From Paratinospora sagittata (Eukaryota > Streptophyta > Magnoliopsida > Ranunculales > Menispermaceae), in contig CM069606.1 of the NCBI GenBank assembly GCA_035771175.1, positions 32,551,316-32,615,315 of the forward strand: DNA of 64,000 nt. The letters run 5' to 3'. Positions 1 to 10,632 of the stretch are shown piece by piece; position 1 is the first letter of the stretch; each line of letters opens with the position of its first letter. The position numbers were made by a program, and so were the translations under genes. The notes beneath the pieces are model-generated. The model was not told the DNA's origin. It saw only the letters and a program-made list of their open reading frames with translations, and ran no database searches.

Positions 1-514
1 TCTCCTGAGGAACGCTTGCTTAAAGCTTTGTCCCAACTTTCCAATGTAATCATCATAGTTTTTACATTTTTTCCTTTTTTTTATCTAAGGTTTATTTATT
101 TATATTTTTTTTCCTTTTCAGGGGACTTTTATATACCATGCCCTTTCCTTGGAATTACAAAATTTATCACAACCTAAGCAGAGGGTTATTTATCTTGAAA
201 AAGAGGTAGAGACCTTAACCGAACAAGCTCATGGTAAGGACAATAAAATATCATTTATGAAATATTTGATGAAGTCTGTAATTGAGGAGAATGAGAGATT
301 ACAACAAGAGATTGTCATTCTTCAGCAGAAGACTAGTGATTTGCAGAGAGAGACTGCAGAATTACGGCAGGAGAACTCTGCGCTACAACAAGAACGTATT
401 GGTCTAGGAGATTCCTTTGACCATGTGTTGGAGGAGAACACAGAGCTCTGTGAGGAGCGAGATCAACTTTTGATCCAACTAGCTTCAAGTTATGGGGGCA
501 AGTCAGATCACTAG
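1..514 (+). CDS. 3' end of a coiled-coil protein gene (partial, two exons visible)
   Basis: The window opens inside an exon. Bases 1-45 read SPEERLLKALSQLSN and end at a GT donor; a pyrimidine-rich intron follows and ends in CAG at 121. The second exon (122-511, stop at 512-514) continues in the same phase with GTFIYHALSLELQNLSQ. From about base 190 the protein is almost entirely heptad-like, rich in Glu, Gln and Leu (ENERLQQEI, LQRETAELRQENSALQQE), so a long coiled coil near the C-terminus is likely, ending in ASSYGGKSDH. The frame is clean and the phase is kept over the intron, which supports a real gene. The function is not recognisable; similar coiled-coil tails occur in plant transposon-related proteins as well as host structural proteins. 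The 5' part lies outside the window. Confidence 0.6.
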
Positions 515-1389
515 AACTCAATGTATTCTTATTATTTATCAATAATATATTTATTTATGTTGATATGGATTTACATAATTGTGATTCACACTTAGTTACG
601 ACTATATACAACTGTTACGGGTAAATCAGACTCCCACTGTCCATGCCAAAAATTGTTGAATACATACTCTGAAAAATATTGCCTAGATGCATAATATACT
701 ATGACCTTCATAATCGGGTTGCCGATCATGACCCAAACCACCATTAATGTGCTTATTTGTTGTTGTGTCCAACGTCATGCATATATCTCATGAATTCCCA
801 TAAACAATCTTCCTCCTTCATCTATGATTCGTCACTCTACCCCATGATTATACATATTATCTATTAGAGTATTTAGTAAAGGATCCATCATCATTAGATC
901 CATTACTCTTCTGGCGAACACATCTTCTACATCTTTTAGATGTGATTGGTGGTCACCTTCCCTTCCTCAGGTATCAAATCCATTTTGCGCCATTGCCTAC
1001 ACAAACTTTCATCTTTTGCTTTGAGATGCAAAATGATGAGGGCTAAAGTTGGTTATAAAGTTATTAACTTAATGTACTATTTGTAATTGAATGATTAGAG
1101 TTTCCCTAATTGTCGGTCATTTGTCGGCAGCTTTCAATTTCATTGGATAGTCATTCCAATAATTGAATTTTCAATACTGTTACGAATATACTTAATATTG
1201 TGATCATCTAACTTTATACTAATACTTTTCTAAAAGTATCTCAAAAATTTGCGCAATTATATGATATTTCAATTAGTCATAAGGTAGGCATATAAACAAA
1301 TGAAACTTGGCTAAATGATGTCATTATTTAAAGTATCATTGAGTTCTCAGAGACTTGGCAAGTTGTGTCAAAATATAAATATATTGTGT
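515..1389. other. AT-rich spacer, no gene recognised
   Basis: No long frame, tRNA-like box or clear repeat was found. Part of it may be decayed internal sequence of the minus-strand copia relic that follows, but no protein motif supports that. Confidence 0.5.
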
Positions 1390-2049
1390 CAAAGAACTTT
1401 CAGTTCTTGATCGCAATTTTCTTTTAATTGACCTCATAATTTCATAATAAACCAAAAATTCAAGTAATAAGTCTTTCTAAATATTTCCAAGCAATATAAA
1501 CATATTATTTGAATATATGATATCTATCATTTTAGATATCTTTAAAATCAACCAAGATCTTCTGGATCTGATATATTATTTGTTTCATTTGACAACATAA
1601 TATTCACTCTTCTGGAGCCATGAATATATTTTTTTTAATTTAATCACTTTTTCTTTATTGAGGCATGATAGATTAATCACATGTTTGATATACAACATGT
1701 ACATCACAAATTCTTTTCATTCCACACCTAAAGCAAACACATAGATAAACATTTATCTTGTGCTACGATAGGATTACTCCACTTCTGGTGCAACGAAATA
1801 TATTTATTTTAAATATATGGTTATAACTATATTCCAAATTGTAACCATCATGGTTCTCATAATAATTTTAATTATGGCCTTTGCCATATTCATTTTCTCA
1901 TCCATAATCATGGTCGTTGTTACAGGTCATATTCATGATCATTAAAGTAACATTCACTTCGGGGAATAATATAAAATTTAAGTGGATGAGCATAATATTT
2001 TTCATCGCAAATTTTCTTAATAAGATTTTATCACAAGTTTTCTTGAGAA

Positions 2050-2169
2050 GATTTTAACAGTCTTTGTATAGCTACTTCAAGAGCACATGCAAGACAATTT
2101 ATCTTCTAAGGTTTTAACAGTCTTTGTATTGCTACTTCAAGAGCACATGCAAGACAATTTATCTTCTAA
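2050..2169. repeat. 60-bp tandem duplication
   Basis: Two copies with exactly 60-bp spacing; both contain AACAGTCTTTGTAT and GAGCACATGCAAGACAAT and differ at only a few bases. It lies in the decayed gag of the minus-strand copia relic. Confidence 0.9.
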
Positions 2170-2631
2170 AATATGTTTTCTTCAAATATATAATTTATCT
2201 CATGAAACTTTAACATTGCAACATTATGTACAATTAGTCATTTGGTCATAATGAACTTTAGGTTCATATGATTGTAATATTGCAACTCCTGGTGCAATTA
2301 ATTGTGATGAACCTTTAAATAAAAAGTTATGAGTTTCTGTCATGAGATGTCCATAAACTTTAGGTTAGGTCTTCTTGTCCATAGCTTAAAATGTTAAATC
2401 TTCAAAAGTAATTAAATAATTGAAATAACTAATTAATCATAAATAATTATTCAACAATAAAAGGAAATGTAAAAGAAAAGTTAGTATAATAATGAATCAT
2501 AATAAAAGAAAAAGTTAGTGTTAGTGTCAATGTTAGTATAATAATGCATCACAATAAAATAAAATATTAGTGTTAATGTTAATGTTAGTAATATATCATA
2601 ATAAAATAAAATATTAGTGTTAATGCATTAT

Positions 2632-2943
2632 ATTAGCTTCAGGCTAATTTACAAATCCACAAATATGTGGATCCCGTGGACAAAATTCATGTGATTTCAC
2701 ATGAAAATTTATAATGATGTTAAAGTATATAAATTATATGTTACGTTAGATGCTAGAGAAATAAATAAGTAAATGAAATTATAACATAACTTCTGGTTAT
2801 GAAAAATATAGCTCTTAGCTAGAAAATTATTTCTTAATATATAGTTTCAAGCTATAAATTTTTCTACATAACTTCAGTTATGTAAACAAAATATCAATAT
2901 AGCTTCATGTTATATGAATTTCTCTACATAGCTTGAGGCTATG
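2632..2943 (-). repeat. array of short hairpins with a shared loop in a copia leader
   Basis: Seven inverted repeats share a stem of about 6 bp and a loop of 3-7 nt: 2632-2648 (ATTAGC/GCTAAT), 2785-2801 (CATAAC/GTTATG), 2809-2821 (TAGCT/AGCTA), 2840-2856 (TATAGT/GCTATA), 2867-2882 (CATAAC/GTTATG), 2898-2914 (TATAGC/GTTATA) and 2927-2943 (CATAGC/GCTATG). On the element's own sense strand most loops resemble CWGAA. The last six start 24-31 bp apart. Stems vary in sequence but stay paired. Two further hairpins with other loops lie at 2655-2672 and 2686-2705 (9-bp stem, TT loop). Confidence 0.75.
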
Positions 2944-3084
2944 GAATCAAAATCAAAATAAACAATGCGGTGTAACTGAAAATCCTTTAAATAAATGAGC
3001 ATGATAAAAATTCATGAAATTTTATCTCAATATACATTTCATGATTGAACTCCTTGATTGGGTAGAGCCTTCGTGCTGATAACG

Positions 3085-3703
3085 TGTTATAAAACTAACT
3101 AATGAAATTACAAATACAAATTAAATAAATCACAAACTTGATAAGGGAATGAAATTCATTTTATTTCTCATCATTTTCTCTCATTTCTCATTTTCATTTT
3201 TTTGCAACTTCTTCATGATTCTCTCTCATATTTATAAGGAAAGAATACCTAAATAATACCACCAACCCACATGAGTCGTGTGGGTTGGCTTCCCACATGA
3301 TTCATGTGGGTTGCTCTCCCACATGAGTCGTGTAGGAGAGTATTTATACAAACAGTATATGTATAAATATGTATATCACTGGGTACATGTATAACTTGAA
3401 TACATACATTATTTGGATACATACATCACTTGGATATTATGTTTCTTGATACATGCGTATAATACATGTATTTACTATTTAGATATTCAACATATTTACA
3501 ACACTCTTGTACTTTTTGTATACATTCTTTTGGTGCATATAAGTGAATAATCTTCTAGAAAACACTATTCTAACTACAAAAAATTACAACTATTATCTAA
3601 CTACATATATATAGCCATTAGATCATTTAATACACACATTGAGATGTGTCAAACACTAATATGTAATACACATGTAGTTACAATATTTTCTGTTAGAATA
3701 ACA
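3085..3703 (-). mobile_element. 5' LTR of the minus-strand copia relic
   Basis: The 619-bp segment starts TGTTAT and ends ATAACA, inverted termini expected of an LTR, and abuts the primer-binding-like sequence at 3071-3084. It contains internal near-repeats of CCCACATGAKTCRTGT (about 3268-3335) on both sides of TGGGTTG. The opposite LTR was not found, so no target duplication could be tested. Confidence 0.6.
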
Positions 3704-3899
3704 ATATTGTCCTAATCTTTTATAGTATTTCAAAGGGTAAAGGTGTCATATGAGAAATAGTGGTATAAGGGCACCTAACTAGTGTTAGGAACGAGAAGTC
3801 AATTTGTTAGTTTGTTATGTTTATTAAGAGGTATGTACAATTGTTAAATTCTCTTATTAGAGTCAAGGGCACAACGTTAAGGATAACGAGAAGTTTACA

Positions 3900-5957
3900 A
3901 GAAATAGCCAAGGAAATCAAAATCTTTCTCCAAACAATTTCTTCCCTACAATGGCAATGGAAAGTTTAGAAAAGGTTCTCCATGTAATCACGGTGGCTTT
4001 AATGGAGGCTTTGGAGGTAGAAATTTTGGTGGTGATAATGCAATAACAGAGGTCGAGGTCAAGGCAACAAATGAAATTGGAATCAAAACAAACCTCAATG
4101 CCAACAATGTGGGAAGCTTGGCCATATAGTGTTCCAATGTTATTACAGATTTGATCAATCGTTTCAAGGTCCTTTGAATTTTAAAGGATCCAACTCTACC
4201 AACAACAATTTTTTCCCTCATACTCCAATGTCAACTTTGCTTGCAACTTCAATCCATTTATGATTCTTTCTGGTATCCAAAGTTTTAGAGCAATGAAACA
4301 AGTTACACTTGATGCAACAAATCTTGTGACAAAATTTGAGTTTACAAGATAAGATCAAATACTCCTGGGAAATGGATCAAGTTTGCAAATTAAACACATT
4401 GGGCATTCTTCTTTTTCTACACCTAAAAAATCATCCAAAACACTTTCTCTTAATCATCTTTTGCATGTTCCATCTATTGTTAAGTGTCTCAAAGTTTGGA
4501 AAAGATAACCAAGTTTTTTTTCGAATTTCATCCTACTAACTGTTTTGTCAAAGATCAAGTTTCCCTGCAAGTTCTCATGGAACGGAGAATTGAAAATGAT
4601 TTTTATGTCATTGATGAACTTTCCTTCAAGTTCCCATCATTTCCACAATATTGCATCTCAATGCTTAATGCTCAAGTGCTTCCATCCACTGCAACAATGT
4701 CTCCAACGTCCTTTTGTAATGTTTTCTTTAGTTCAAATTCTTATAATAAATCTTCTAGTTCATATACACTGTCCAAATCAATTTCTACGGCTGGTTTTGA
4801 ACTTTGGCATAGTAGGTTGGGTCACCCCTCTAAAAAGGTTGCAAAATCTATGTTGCCTTCTTGTAATCTACCAATATCCAATATTTTTGAGGTCAGCGAG
4901 TATCGGGGACTTACATCCCCTTAATCCCTATGAAGTATGACCACAAACACTCAAGGACGTCGTTAGCCAAAAAGTGGCGGGAGGTGTTTCGAAGTCAAGA
5001 CCTCCAGAGTAGGTGCGCTTGCACCCAACCACTGAACCAATCCACTATTGGTTGTAATCTACCAATATCCAATAAGATGACTTCTTTTACTTGTTTAGCT
5101 TGTTGTTTTGGAAAAATGCATAAACTTCTTTTTGATTCATTTGAAATTGAATATACACAACCACTTCAATTAGTGCACTCAAATTTATGGGGTCCCTACC
5201 CATATGAAGCTCATGTTGATTGCAACTAGGCCATAAAATAAAAGCTATCTAGTAGGGAGAAGAATATAGGTTGTTTTTTACAAATTTTATAAATACCAAT
5301 GGAATTGTTCATCGAAACTTTTGCTCACATAGTCACGAACAAAATGACCCAGCAGAATAAAAGCATAGGCATATTGTTGAGCATGGCCTTGCTCTTTTTG
5401 CAAAACCTTCCATGCCTTTCAAGTATTGGGATAAAGCTTTTAGGACAACAGTATATCGTTCCAATCACCTTCCAACAACAGTTTTATACAACAAAACTCC
5501 TTTAGAAATTTTGTTCAACACCAAACCTTTATACACTTCCACTCAAAGTTTTTGGAGGTTTGTGCTTCCTTAATCTTAGACCATATAATCGCAACAAATT
5601 TCAATTTAGATCAGTTGAGTATACTTTTGTTGGCTACAGTCTAAATCACAACGGATATAGGTGCTTAGATGTTATTTTTCACGAGTCTTCAATTTCATTT
5701 GCTAAACATAGTATGTTCAACTCAAATGCCTTGCTCATGTCTTATTCTTCTATGCATTCTCCTATTATTAAACCACCTATCTTACAACCTCTCAATCGTT
5801 ATTTCCTTTAACTAGCTCCTCCTCTCAATCTTCTTGTTTTCCTACATATAGTTCTCACGAAAATGCTCATGTTGTTTTTGATTTGCAACCTAATTAATTC
5901 ATATTAATTCTATTTGAGTTCCTACTATTCTAATGATTTTATAAGGTCTATGCCTAC
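3900..5957 (+). pseudogene. copia element A: gag end, protease, GAG-pre-integrase, integrase (broken)
   Basis: Homology runs through several frames. A Gly-rich gag tail (GGFNGGFGGRNFGG, near 3990-4040) leads to a CCHC zinc knuckle CQQCGKLGHIVFQC at 4099-4140. The protease region follows, with the expected aspartate motif already lost, then the pre-integrase domain (FELWHSRLGHPSKKVAKSM, about 4797-4853) and integrase parts (LACCFGKMHKLLFDSF at about 5096; GLALFAKPSMPFKYWDKAF and YNKTPLEILFN near 5385-5515; YTFVGYSLNHNGYRC near 5620). Several stops and frameshifts make it inactive. The frame is cut at 5957 by an LTR and resumes at 10848 with the next part of the same polyprotein. A SINE at 4884-5051 splits the pre-integrase/integrase junction. 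Confidence 0.85.
4884..5051 (-). mobile_element. tRNA-derived SINE with a 23-bp target duplication
   Basis: A 168-bp insertion is flanked by identical 23-bp copies at 4861-4883 and 5052-5074 (each begins TTGTAATCTACC). On the minus strand the head carries an A-box-like TGGTTCAGTGG (complement of about 5028-5040) and a B-box-like ACTTCGAAACACC (complement of about 4985-4997), and the tail ends in a short A run (CCTCAAAAA). Length, internal polymerase III boxes, A tail and long target duplication together identify a SINE. It differs from the SINE family at 24366, 29331 and 30296. Confidence 0.88.
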
Positions 5958-5965
5958 TGTTGGAC

Positions 5966-6160
5966 CACGAGCTCGGCATGATGAATTGGATGGTCATGAG
6001 CTCAACATAATGAGTGGGCGATCACAAGATGAGCTAATCTGGTCATGAGATCGGCAAGATGAGCTGGGTAGCCACAGGATGAGCTGATGACCATGAGCTC
6101 AACATGATGAGTTGGATGATCATGAGCTTGACATGATGAGTTGGTTGATTGCGAGCTAAC
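5966..6160. repeat. degenerate ~29-bp tandem repeat inside the outer solo LTR
   Basis: About six units of the type TCATGAGCTCRACATGATG followed by AGTTGGRTGA can be aligned, e.g. near 5997, 6043, 6091 and 6119. Two units have extra inserts of GATCACAAGATGAGCT type. Confidence 0.75.
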
Positions 6161-6534
6161 AAGGATAACTTACCTAGGATTTGGAAAAAAAATAGTTGCT
6201 CGATGTACCGAGCTACTAGTAAGGAACAAACCTCAACCTGACGCAAGAGTATTTGAACAAGATGTCAACTCGGCTGGGATGAACTAAAACTATCACACCC
6301 CAATTTCCATCACTTAAATTTCCCAGTAAAAATAATAACAGATAAGTGTTTTTAAATTTTATAGAGGAAGATAACCGAAAGCCGAGGAGTGAGTGACATC
6401 CATTTACCTTAACTCATATCCATTATACAGATAGTAAAATTTTCTAAGAAAAATACGTGGTATATTCCAAACTATATCATCGGTTAAGATAAATGAATAC
6501 CCTTTCAATTTTCATGCCAAAGACAATATATTTT

Positions 6535-7707
6535 GGGAGCTGCTAAAATCACCCACCCTTTTCCTTTCCTCTCATTTATTCTCCTTTCAATCTTGATTTC
6601 TTGCAAGTTTTCAAGCATTCAATAAGTTAGAACAACATTAAAAGGCTCTTTAGCAACAAAGAAACCAGATCGAACGGTAAAATCGGGAGATTTCGTGTTC
6701 TACTCAAATTATTGTTGGAGAAATTCAATAAACAAAACTTGATTGTTATAAGTTCTAAGTTGGATTTTTTTTTTTTTTTGTGTTATTTGTTCATTTCTAC
6801 CTGTTTACGTGAAGAAATCCCCAAAAAACCAAACAAAATGGGCGGCGAATGGGTTTCAAAACCCATTCCCCGTCGACTGAAACGACTTGTCTGGCCAGCC
6901 AGGGCTGGACAAGTCGCTTCTCGAACAATGTTCTTCCTGAACTGCCAACATGGCCGGACTGGCTATTTTTATTTTTTTTCAATTTTTCAATTTTTTTTTG
7001 TAAGTTTCTTGTTATTATTATTTTATTATTTACACTATTTATTATTATTATTTACATGTTAGTATCATGTTAGGTAAATAATAAAAAAAAATAACAACAA
7101 ACAAGAAACAAAAAAAAAAGTTAAAAAAATTGAAAACAAAAAAAAAATAGCTTGTCTGGCCATGTTGGCTGGACAGGAAGAAAATTGTTCGGCCAGCTTG
7201 GCCGAATAGAAAAGACATTGTTTGGCCATGTTGGCCGAACAGAAGCGGCCTCTAGCCGGACAAGTCATTTTGGCCGGCGGGGAATGGGTTTCGAAACCCA
7301 TTTCTTTGGTTTTTTGGCGATTTCTTCACATAAACAAGTAGAAATGAACAAATAACACAAAAAAAATTCTAACTTAGAACTTATAAAAATAAAGTTTTGT
7401 TTATTGAATCTTTCTCCAACAATGATTTGAATAGAACACGAAATCTCCCTATTTTACTACTAAATCTGGTTTCTCTGTTGATAAGGAGTATTTTAATGTT
7501 ATTCTAACTTATTGAATGCTTGAAAACTTGCAAGAAATCAAGATTGAAAGGAAAAGAAACAAGAGGAAAGGAAATGAGAGGAAGAGAGGCGTTGAAGAAT
7601 GAGGGAAAAATAAGAGGGGCAAAATTGAAATTGTGGGTGGGTGAAGGTGGGTTAAGAGAGTAGGTAGGTGGACAAAGAGTAAAGAGTGAGTGATTTTAGC
7701 AGCTCCT
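6535..7707. mobile_element. fold-back DNA element with ~0.5-kb inverted arms
   Basis: The left end GGGAGCTGCTAAAATCAC is mirrored by GTGATTTTAGCAGCTCCT at the right, and the inverse similarity continues inward for most of the element: the CAAGAAATCAAGATTGAAAG block, a TTGTTATTTTGTG-type block, AATGGGTTTCRAAACCCATT and a GGCCAGCCAGG/GGCCATGTTGGC-rich centre, meeting near 7050. The 8-bp target duplication TATATTTT is at 6527-6534 and 7708-7715. The right arm has about 130 extra GA-rich bases (7560-7690). No transposase is present. An 8-bp duplication fits hAT or Mutator-like mobilisation. Short opposite reading frames in the arms are products of the symmetry, not genes. Confidence 0.85.
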
Positions 7708-9403
7708 TATATTTTCACTATACAAATTTCAGTATTTAACTTTGAAAATATTTTCATAATAGCAATTATTCCTTGGGCTAAACCTTAACTATTTATCAAG
7801 GTTTTTGAGAAGGCTTAATTATATTTCAAGACATGAAGCCAAACAATTGGTCAAGTAAAATAAACGAATGGGCTAGGCTTTAATATAAAGATGGCCTAGA
7901 TGGTGGTGTAATCGATGGATCAATCCAATGGGCTGGCTTAATGGGCTGGGTTATATTAATCCACGGGCCATATAATTCCATATAATACATATGAACTTAT
8001 TTATGTCAATATTTGTTGTAAAAATATGCTTCTTTAATTACATGTAAACTAATCCCATAAAAATATTTCATAAATAAATAATATCTTGGAATAGTCATCA
8101 TAATTTCTTAATGGCTAGTAATGCACTAGAAATCCATGTGACTCACATTTTTTTCAAATTGTGGATTAACGTAACTAAATATTAAAATCTACATATGCTC
8201 ATCTTAGGCTCATAACAAAAGATTCATATTTCCATAAGTAGAGGAATTTTACATTTCCACATAATCACGTCCAATTATGTTGGACCCAATCAGTAATATC
8301 ACAATTCATATACTTATTACCAAGGAATGTTCCTCATAAACGATAAAGGATCTAACTTCATAACAAACTCATACATAAATTCATAATTTTCTAGTACAAC
8401 TATTTCATAAAACTCACATACATGGAAATCTCATAATAATTCAAAAGTTCACCTAATGGACTAATAATCCCACACCGACTCTAAGTGTCCCATGAAAGCA
8501 TCATTTCAATTATTATTACCTGCATAGGTAAAAATTAGGGTGTGCTTAAAAGCTCAATGGGTCCTCTATACACATTCACAGTATTTTGCTCAGATGTATA
8601 CATGAGAACATACGTACAAGTTTCAAGCATTAACGTTGCAAGCACTTTATTATTTGAGTCGAGAGTTTTGTCACTTATCACAAAAAGGTACCTTCAGGGA
8701 ACCAATCTCAGGTGACACTCAACCCAAAATCCATAATCATTGATACATTAATCTTCAGGGATATTTATCAGGAATAACCACCCAAAGAGATGGTTGGTGA
8801 TATTCTTCATCAATAATAACTACCCCTGGGATTCTTATCTTAATAGTATTCTTTAGTGAGAACACACATGAAATCAACATCAAGCTCACAATAATATTTT
8901 TATAGAAATTGACAATAATAGCACACTCCACACATTATTTTATCGTGCTATCACATTATAATAGACATTCATATTATCCCAACACAAAAATTTAGCATTC
9001 AAGTCATCATGGTATTATCATAACATCATATCTTATACAACATGACATTACATCATTCTCATATCATCATAAACATCATACAATACGATCGCCAATAAGT
9101 TCTAACTAAACACACATTATTAATTATGTTCCTACGCACATCCAAGGAAAATAAAGTGAAGAATACGGATTTTTTCCCCACCTAAATCCCTAAATTCCAA
9201 AGTTAATTGAGACGTTGTCAACCTTTGATACTTCAATCTCTTGACTTTCACTTAGTTGCTAGTGTGTTAGGAGTAAGAGGGGAATAGGTGTAGATAAATG
9301 TTGAAAGAAATGAGAAATAGACATTGAAGAGGAGAACACTCTAAAAAATCTTTTCAGACGTGGAAAATCAGTCAAAATCGCAACCACAGAGCATACTATG
9401 ATT

Positions 9404-9453
9404 TTCAAGAGAGAACTTGCTACTTCGATTCAAGAGAGAACTTGCTACTTCGA
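9404..9453. repeat. perfect 25-bp tandem duplication
   Basis: Two identical adjacent copies, each starting TTCAAGAGAGAACTTGC and ending TACTTCGA, inside the nested solo LTR. Confidence 0.95.
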
Positions 9454-9633
9454 TGCCTAAAACCTCTCATTTGAGGGAGGGTATTTATACTAGAATTCAT
9501 TCAATCCACACCACACAATTAAAAATTCACAAAAAAAATCTTGGCCTTACACATGTAATCTATTTTTTTACCACTTTCCCACCAATAATTCACACATAGT
9601 ATTGGGCTTTGACTTGGGCTTTAGAATCTTTTA

Positions 9634-9780
9634 GATGTTGCGCTTGGACTTGGGCCTAATCATGGACATGGGCTTAAAATAAGTTTATACTACACTTTTT
9701 AGAATTGATGTTGAGCTTGGCCTTTGGACTTGGTTATGAACATGAGCTCAAAACAAGTTTATGTTATACTAATTTTCTCG
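9634..9780. repeat. 73-bp diverged tandem duplication
   Basis: GATGTTGMGCTTGG begins both units (9634 and 9707), followed by GGACTTGG and then AARTTTAT; moderate divergence between units. Confidence 0.75.
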
Positions 9781-10105
9781 TCTTGTGACATACATATCAT
9801 ATTGATAATAATGGTGGTGATAGTATTGACATTTACTTATTTATTTATTTATTTATTATATATGTTGCAAGGTTATGAAAATTTTGGAGTATTACAAATA
9901 CTGGCCGAGTTGACTTGTCGTCCATGAAGCAGAAATAAGACGTTTTGGGAGACATTCATAAGGGATAATTTTGAGAGACCGAGCTAACCTCTCTATATCT
10001 AAGTGATAGCTGAAGACAGCTGGCATGGGGACCCACCTACCACTCTTAGCCTCCAAAATGTTTAGACCCTACATTAAACAGGTAAGTAATTATTTACTAC
10101 ACTTA

Positions 10106-10632
10106 GGTAGCGTTTGGTAGCTCTACAACTTTTAGTTCTAAAATAATTAGCTCTAATTTTTTAGCTCTACTTTTATAAGAATTTATTTTAGAAGTATTGT
10201 TTGGTAACAAGAATGCTCCAACCCTCTTATTTTAAAAAATTTAAAATAGAAATTAATTATTATATTATAATCATATTTGGCTAAATTAAAATTTATTTTG
10301 TATTAATTATCACTTACTAAATTTAAGTTGTGACAAACTATTCTATAAGTGTGACAAATTATTTATATAATGATTAATGCAAATTTGGCATGTTACAAAT
10401 TATTCCTAATATAGTTGAGTCATCCTCTACTTCAAGTGGAAGATAAACCTCTACAAGAAAAAATAAACTTTTTTTGCTTTTTATTTTAGAGGTTTAACCT
10501 CTACTATTTGTCAACCTCTATTTTATTTAGAAGTTGACAAATTATTACCAAATGCTCTAATTTTGTCCAACCTCTATTTTAATTAGATACTAGAGAAATT
10601 AGAGGTTAGAATTAGAGTTACCAAACATCACC
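10106..10632. mobile_element. Tourist-like (PIF/Harbinger) MITE
   Basis: Terminal inverted repeats GGTAGCGTTTGGTAGCTCTA and the complement GGTGATGTTTGGTAACTCTA bound a 527-bp AT-rich, non-coding element. It is flanked on both sides by TTA (10103-10105 and 10633-10635), the 3-bp target of PIF/Harbinger elements. Internal TTAGCTCTAATTT and CCTCTATTTTAATTAG blocks are also near-inverted. Non-autonomous. Confidence 0.82.

Larger units (their letters stand above)
1390..3084 (-). pseudogene. decayed Ty1/copia gag and 5' leader (TNT-like)
   Basis: On the minus strand, around 1745-1670, a broken zinc-knuckle region can be read: RCGMK, then in another frame TCCIS and KHVINLSCLNKEKV, matching the gag signature of TNT-like copia elements (CxxCGMKGHW...C...PKHLVDLYQ) with stops and frameshifts. 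Gag should lie between about 2500 and 1670, leaving a leader of roughly 500 bp next to the LTR at 3085. The bases touching the LTR read, on the minus strand, CGTTATCAGCACGA, which fits a methionine-tRNA-derived primer-binding site. Protease, integrase and reverse transcriptase are missing to the left, so the element is truncated. Not functional. Confidence 0.6.
6291..9896. mobile_element. nested solo gypsy-type LTR containing a fold-back element
   Basis: The ends TATCACACCCCAA and TTGGAGTATTACA align as 13-bp inverted termini of the common TGTCACACCCC gypsy LTR type, with decay that looks like cytosine deamination. Flanks are AAAAC (6286-6290) and AATAC (9897-9901), 4 of 5 bases equal. Without the 1.17-kb fold-back insertion the LTR is about 2.4 kb. 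No polyprotein, primer site or polypurine tract was seen. Orientation is not certain. Confidence 0.6.
7708..9896. other. right part of the nested solo LTR, no genes
   Basis: AT-rich LTR sequence with a short block of clear LTR character around 8540-8560 (GGGTGTGCTTAAAAGCTC). Nothing coding was found; small local duplications are listed separately. Confidence 0.5.

Noticed and set aside
560..1390. Left LTR of the minus-strand copia relic
   Set aside because: No stretch resembles the LTR at 3085-3703.
2780..2943. CRISPR-like regular spacing of the hairpins
   Set aside because: The units are 24-31 bp apart with no unique spacers and lie in a plant retrotransposon leader; no cas-like genes exist here.
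6712..7355. Open frames of 60-116 codons in both directions
   Set aside because: They are mirror images in the two arms of the fold-back element and carry no protein motif.
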